Of a stretch of 64,000 nt of DNA, positions 61,734-64,000 are shown one piece after another. The notes under the pieces are model-generated. The model worked only from the letters and a program-made list of their open reading frames with translations. It did no database searches and had not been told where the DNA came from. This stretch comes from Bacillus massiliigorillae. GTDB taxonomy: Bacteria > Bacillota > Bacilli > Bacillales > DSM-1321. The translations under genes were made by a program, and so were the position numbers. Each line of letters begins with the position of its first letter. Position 1 is the first letter of the stretch. The DNA is taken from NCBI RefSeq assembly GCF_000380245.2, contig NZ_HG428741.1:995435-1059434 (forward strand). The letters are read 5' to 3'.

Positions 61734-62975
61734 ATGGCAGAAATCATTGTACCAGAATTAGCGGAATCAATTTCAGAGGGAACAATTGCTCAATGGCTTA
61801 AAAAACCAGGTGATGTAGTTGAAAAAGGCGATTATATCGCTGAGTTAGAAACAGATAAAGTAAATGTAGAGATTATCTCAGAACATAGTGGAGTTGTATC
61901 TAATCTTCTTAAAGAAGAAGGAGATACAGTTCAAGTAGGGGAAGCAATCGCAATCGTTGGAGAAGCTGCAGAAGGTCAAGCGCCTGCGCCAGCAGCGGAA
62001 GCTCCTGTAGCAGAAGCACCTAAAGCGGAGGCAGCTCCAGTTGCTAAAGAAGAACCTAAAAAAATCGGTGATGCTCCAATCGCTTCACCAGCAGCACGTA
62101 AATTAGCTCGTGAAAAAGGTATTGACTTAAGCGCTGTTGCAACGCATGATCCACTAGGACGCGTTCGTGTTCAAGATTTAAATAATCCAGTGGCACCTGC
62201 AGCACCAGCTCCTGTAGCAGCAACTCCTGCACCAGCAGCTAAGTCGGCAGAAGCACCAAAACAACAATTTGATAAGCCTGTTGAAATTGTAAAAATGTCT
62301 CGTAGAAGACAAACAATTGCAAAACGTTTAGTAGAAGCTCAACATACTGCTGCAATGTTAACTACTTTCAATGAAGTAGATATGTCAGCAATCATGGATT
62401 TACGTAAACGTAGAAAAGATCAATTCCAAAAAAATAATGATGTAAAATTAGGCTTCATGTCTTTCTTTACAAAAGCAGTAGTAGGTGCTTTGAAGAAGTA
62501 TCCATTATTAAATGCTGAAATTCAAGGTGACGAGTTAGTTATCAAGAAGTTCTATGATATCGGTATCGCTGTAGCAGCTCCAGATGGTTTAGTTGTTCCA
62601 GTAGTAAGAGATGCTGATAAAATTGGCTTTGCTGGTATTGAGAAATCAATTGGTGAACTAGCTGAAAAAGCTCGTAATAACAAATTAGGTTTATCAGACC
62701 TAACAGGTGGTTCATTCACAATTACAAATGGTGGAACATTCGGTTCATTAATGTCTACACCAATTTTGAATGCTCCTCAAGTTGGTATTCTTGGTATGCA
62801 TAAAACTCAATGGCGTCCAGTTGCTATTGATGAAAATACAATGGAAATCAGACCAATGATGTACATTGCGCTATCTTATGATCACCGTATCGTTGATGGT
62901 AAAGAAGCTGTTAGTTTCTTAGTGAAAGTTAAAGAATTATTAGAAGATCCAGAGCAATTATTATTAGAAGGTTGA
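61734..62975 (+). CDS. odhB: 2-oxoglutarate dehydrogenase E2 (dihydrolipoyl succinyltransferase)
   Basis: 413 residues. Lipoyl domain with the lipoylated Lys in ELETDKVNVEI (near 43), Ala/Pro-rich linkers (about 82-105 and 150-172), peripheral-subunit binding domain (SPAARKLAREKGIDLSAV), and catalytic acyltransferase domain with the HxxxD motif in SYDHRIVDGKEA. Transfers succinyl to CoA. Same operon as odhA; a strong terminator follows. Confidence 0.95.
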   Translation: MAEIIVPELAESISEGTIAQWLKKPGDVVEKGDYIAELETDKVNVEIISEHSGVVSNLLKEEGDTVQVGEAIAIVGEAAEGQAPAPAAEAPVAEAPKAEAAPVAKEEPKKIGDAPIASPAARKLAREKGIDLSAVATHDPLGRVRVQDLNNPVAPAAPAPVAATPAPAAKSAEAPKQQFDKPVEIVKMSRRRQTIAKRLVEAQHTAAMLTTFNEVDMSAIMDLRKRRKDQFQKNNDVKLGFMSFFTKAVVGALKKYPLLNAEIQGDELVIKKFYDIGIAVAAPDGLVVPVVRDADKIGFAGIEKSIGELAEKARNNKLGLSDLTGGSFTITNGGTFGSLMSTPILNAPQVGILGMHKTQWRPVAIDENTMEIRPMMYIALSYDHRIVDGKEAVSFLVKVKELLEDPEQLLLEG

Positions 62976-62986
62976 TATATATTTAG

Positions 62987-63022
62987 AAAAACTCCTGTGG
63001 ATTCAATCCACAGGAGTTTTTT
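62987..63022 (+). terminator. Terminator of odhAB
   Basis: AAAACTCCTGTGGAT and ATCCACAGGAGTTTT form an exact stem of about 15 bp with a short loop, then TT. Confidence 0.9.
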
Positions 63023-63138
63023 GTTTGGAATAAATGGTTACCTTACGAAAATGTAAGATGTACGTAAGTAAATGCAATAGGTCATCCACTTACTATGCGA
63101 TATATTTATGAAAGAGAAAAACCAGACGGAGGTTTTAT

Positions 63139-63451
63139 ATGAGACTTAGTGCATTTCAATTAAAAATATTTGCAATGGTCCTTATGGTACTAGATCAACT
63201 TCATACTTATATTCCTGGGATGTCTTTATGGTTTTCTATCGCTAGGGTTAACGGTGGGAAGTGTATCTGAATATACATTTGATGCTATGTTTGTATTTGA
63301 TTTTCAATGAGCAATGGTGTTCGCAATTCCGTTTATATTACTATATAACGGTGAAAGTGGAGTGAATAATACATTCACTAAATATATGTTTTATTTCTTC
63401 TATCCGCTTCATTTATGGGCGATTTACACAATAGGTTACTTCACTATGTGA
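63139..63451 (+). pseudogene. TraX-family membrane protein, degraded
   Basis: GGAGG and ATG 63139 open MRLSAFQLKIFAMVLMVLDQ, a TraX N-terminus, which stops at 63268-63270. A C-terminal TraX-like piece, YMFYFFYPLHLWAIYTIGYF, ends at 63451 in another frame. TraX proteins are normally over 200 residues; here about half is missing, so this is an internal deletion with frame loss, not a simple homopolymer change. Confidence 0.7.
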
Positions 63452-63554
63452 ATAAAAATACAAACAAAATTATAAAAATAAGTCTAATCTTTTGAATTAT
63501 ATATGAAACCTATTATATAATGTCCTCATTGTACAACAAAGGGGGAGAACAACA

Positions 63555-63710
63555 ATGAATCAAGTTTCAGAAAAAAATTCAAAGGCTACAAATTGGGTTT
63601 TAGGTATTTGTGCGATTTTATTACTTTCAGGTTTTGCAGGGATTTTTTCAAATGGGGACCAACAATCTTTAAGCACAAAAGCAGAAAAGATTTTAGAAAT
63701 TCGTAATTAA
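63555..63710 (+). CDS. Small single-span membrane protein
   Basis: 51 residues with one membrane helix (about 14-31, VLGICAILLLSGFAGIF) and a polar C-terminus. AAAGGGGGAG ribosome binding site makes it credible. Not recognised. Confidence 0.6.
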   Translation: MNQVSEKNSKATNWVLGICAILLLSGFAGIFSNGDQQSLSTKAEKILEIRN

Positions 63711-63787
63711 TTTATAGATATCAATAGTAATTTAAGGGGTATTTACTAATATTAGGTAATTAATATGGTGCATAAATGCATATAAAG

Positions 63788-63821
63788 GCAATGAATTATA
63801 AGGATTCATTGCTATTTTTTT
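63788..63821 (+). terminator. Terminator of the small membrane protein gene
   Basis: GCAATGAAT (63788-63796) pairs with ATTCATTGC (63804-63812), followed by TATTTTTTTT. Confidence 0.75.
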
Positions 63822-63915
63822 TGAAATAAAAAATACAACTGGAAATTATTTTACAATGAACGACTATTTTTTTATATGTTAAGGTTAATAGGACTTAGAG
63901 AAGAGGAGGAAATAA

Positions 63916-64000
63916 TATGAAGAAATTACTATCTGTTCTAGTAATAACTGCTACTATGCTCCTGATATCTTTGGCACCTACGATTGAAGCGACAAAAGCA
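63916..64000 (+). CDS. N-terminus of a secreted protein, cut by the window edge
   Basis: GAGGAGG ribosome binding site and ATG 63916 open MKKLLSVLVITATMLLISLA and a few more residues with a likely cleavage site near IEA-TKA: a Sec signal peptide. The mature protein lies outside the window. Confidence 0.7.

Overview
This 64 kb window is low-GC chromosomal DNA from a Bacillaceae bacterium (Bacillus sensu lato; the species cannot be fixed from the sequence alone). The grounds are the strong AGGAGG-type ribosome binding sites, frequent TTG/GTG starts, an S-box riboswitch, the σV/RsiV pair, HelD, small Bacillus-only families such as DUF2639, and gene pairs resembling yfiR-yfiS and ywoH-ywoG of B. 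subtilis.

Layout. 1-9.5 kb: most of an anaerobic-type (early cobalt insertion) cobalamin operon, cbiX(partial)-cbiJ-cbiC-cbiD-cbiET-cbiL-cbiF-cbiG-cbiA-cobA, ending with a nitroreductase-family gene. 9.5-16.5 kb: two repressor/efflux modules (TetR+MFS, MarR+MFS) with visible operators, an ATPase, and sigV-rsiV behind its own ECF promoter. 16.5-32.7 kb: ordinary housekeeping and accessory genes (COG0523 GTPase, a lipoprotein/two-component/lipoprotein operon, a CAP-domain secreted protein, two Hsp20-like proteins, MATE pump, carbonic anhydrase, HelD, DapF, PAP2). 32.8-39.5 kb: a SAM riboswitch followed by metI-yitJ-metH. Cobalamin made by the first operon would serve MetH, so the window holds both supply and use of B12.

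39.4-55.9 kb: an integrated mobile island. The last 87 bp of metH (39432-39518) are repeated exactly at 55777-55863, and a tyrosine recombinase lies just inside the left copy. These are attL and attR of a roughly 16.3 kb element inserted in the 3' end of metH. Cargo includes a three-gene operon of unrecognised proteins, one with membrane segments (41894-44714); a promoter/operator/structured-RNA region ahead of an unrecognised 386-residue protein; a complete retron (phosphoribosyltransferase-like protein, winged-helix protein, msr-msd RNA with a1/a2 inverted repeats, YADD reverse transcriptase); a GIY-YIG nuclease-like gene; a serine recombinase; and small secreted or membrane proteins separated by recurring motifs. 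The island looks like a defence island. The retron is the best-supported defence system and the three-gene operon is the best candidate for something undescribed.

55.9-64 kb: chromosome resumes with the original metH terminator, a lipoprotein, tatA, a repeat element with a long hairpin, a polysaccharide deacetylase, odhA-odhB, a traX pseudogene and two small ORFs.

Data caution: at least six genes (cobA, marR, dapF, the serine recombinase, and the ORFs at 50487-50989 and 53829-54165) are broken by single-base length changes, mostly in or beside T or C runs. Since dapF is among them, a consensus error in homopolymers is the simplest reading for most.
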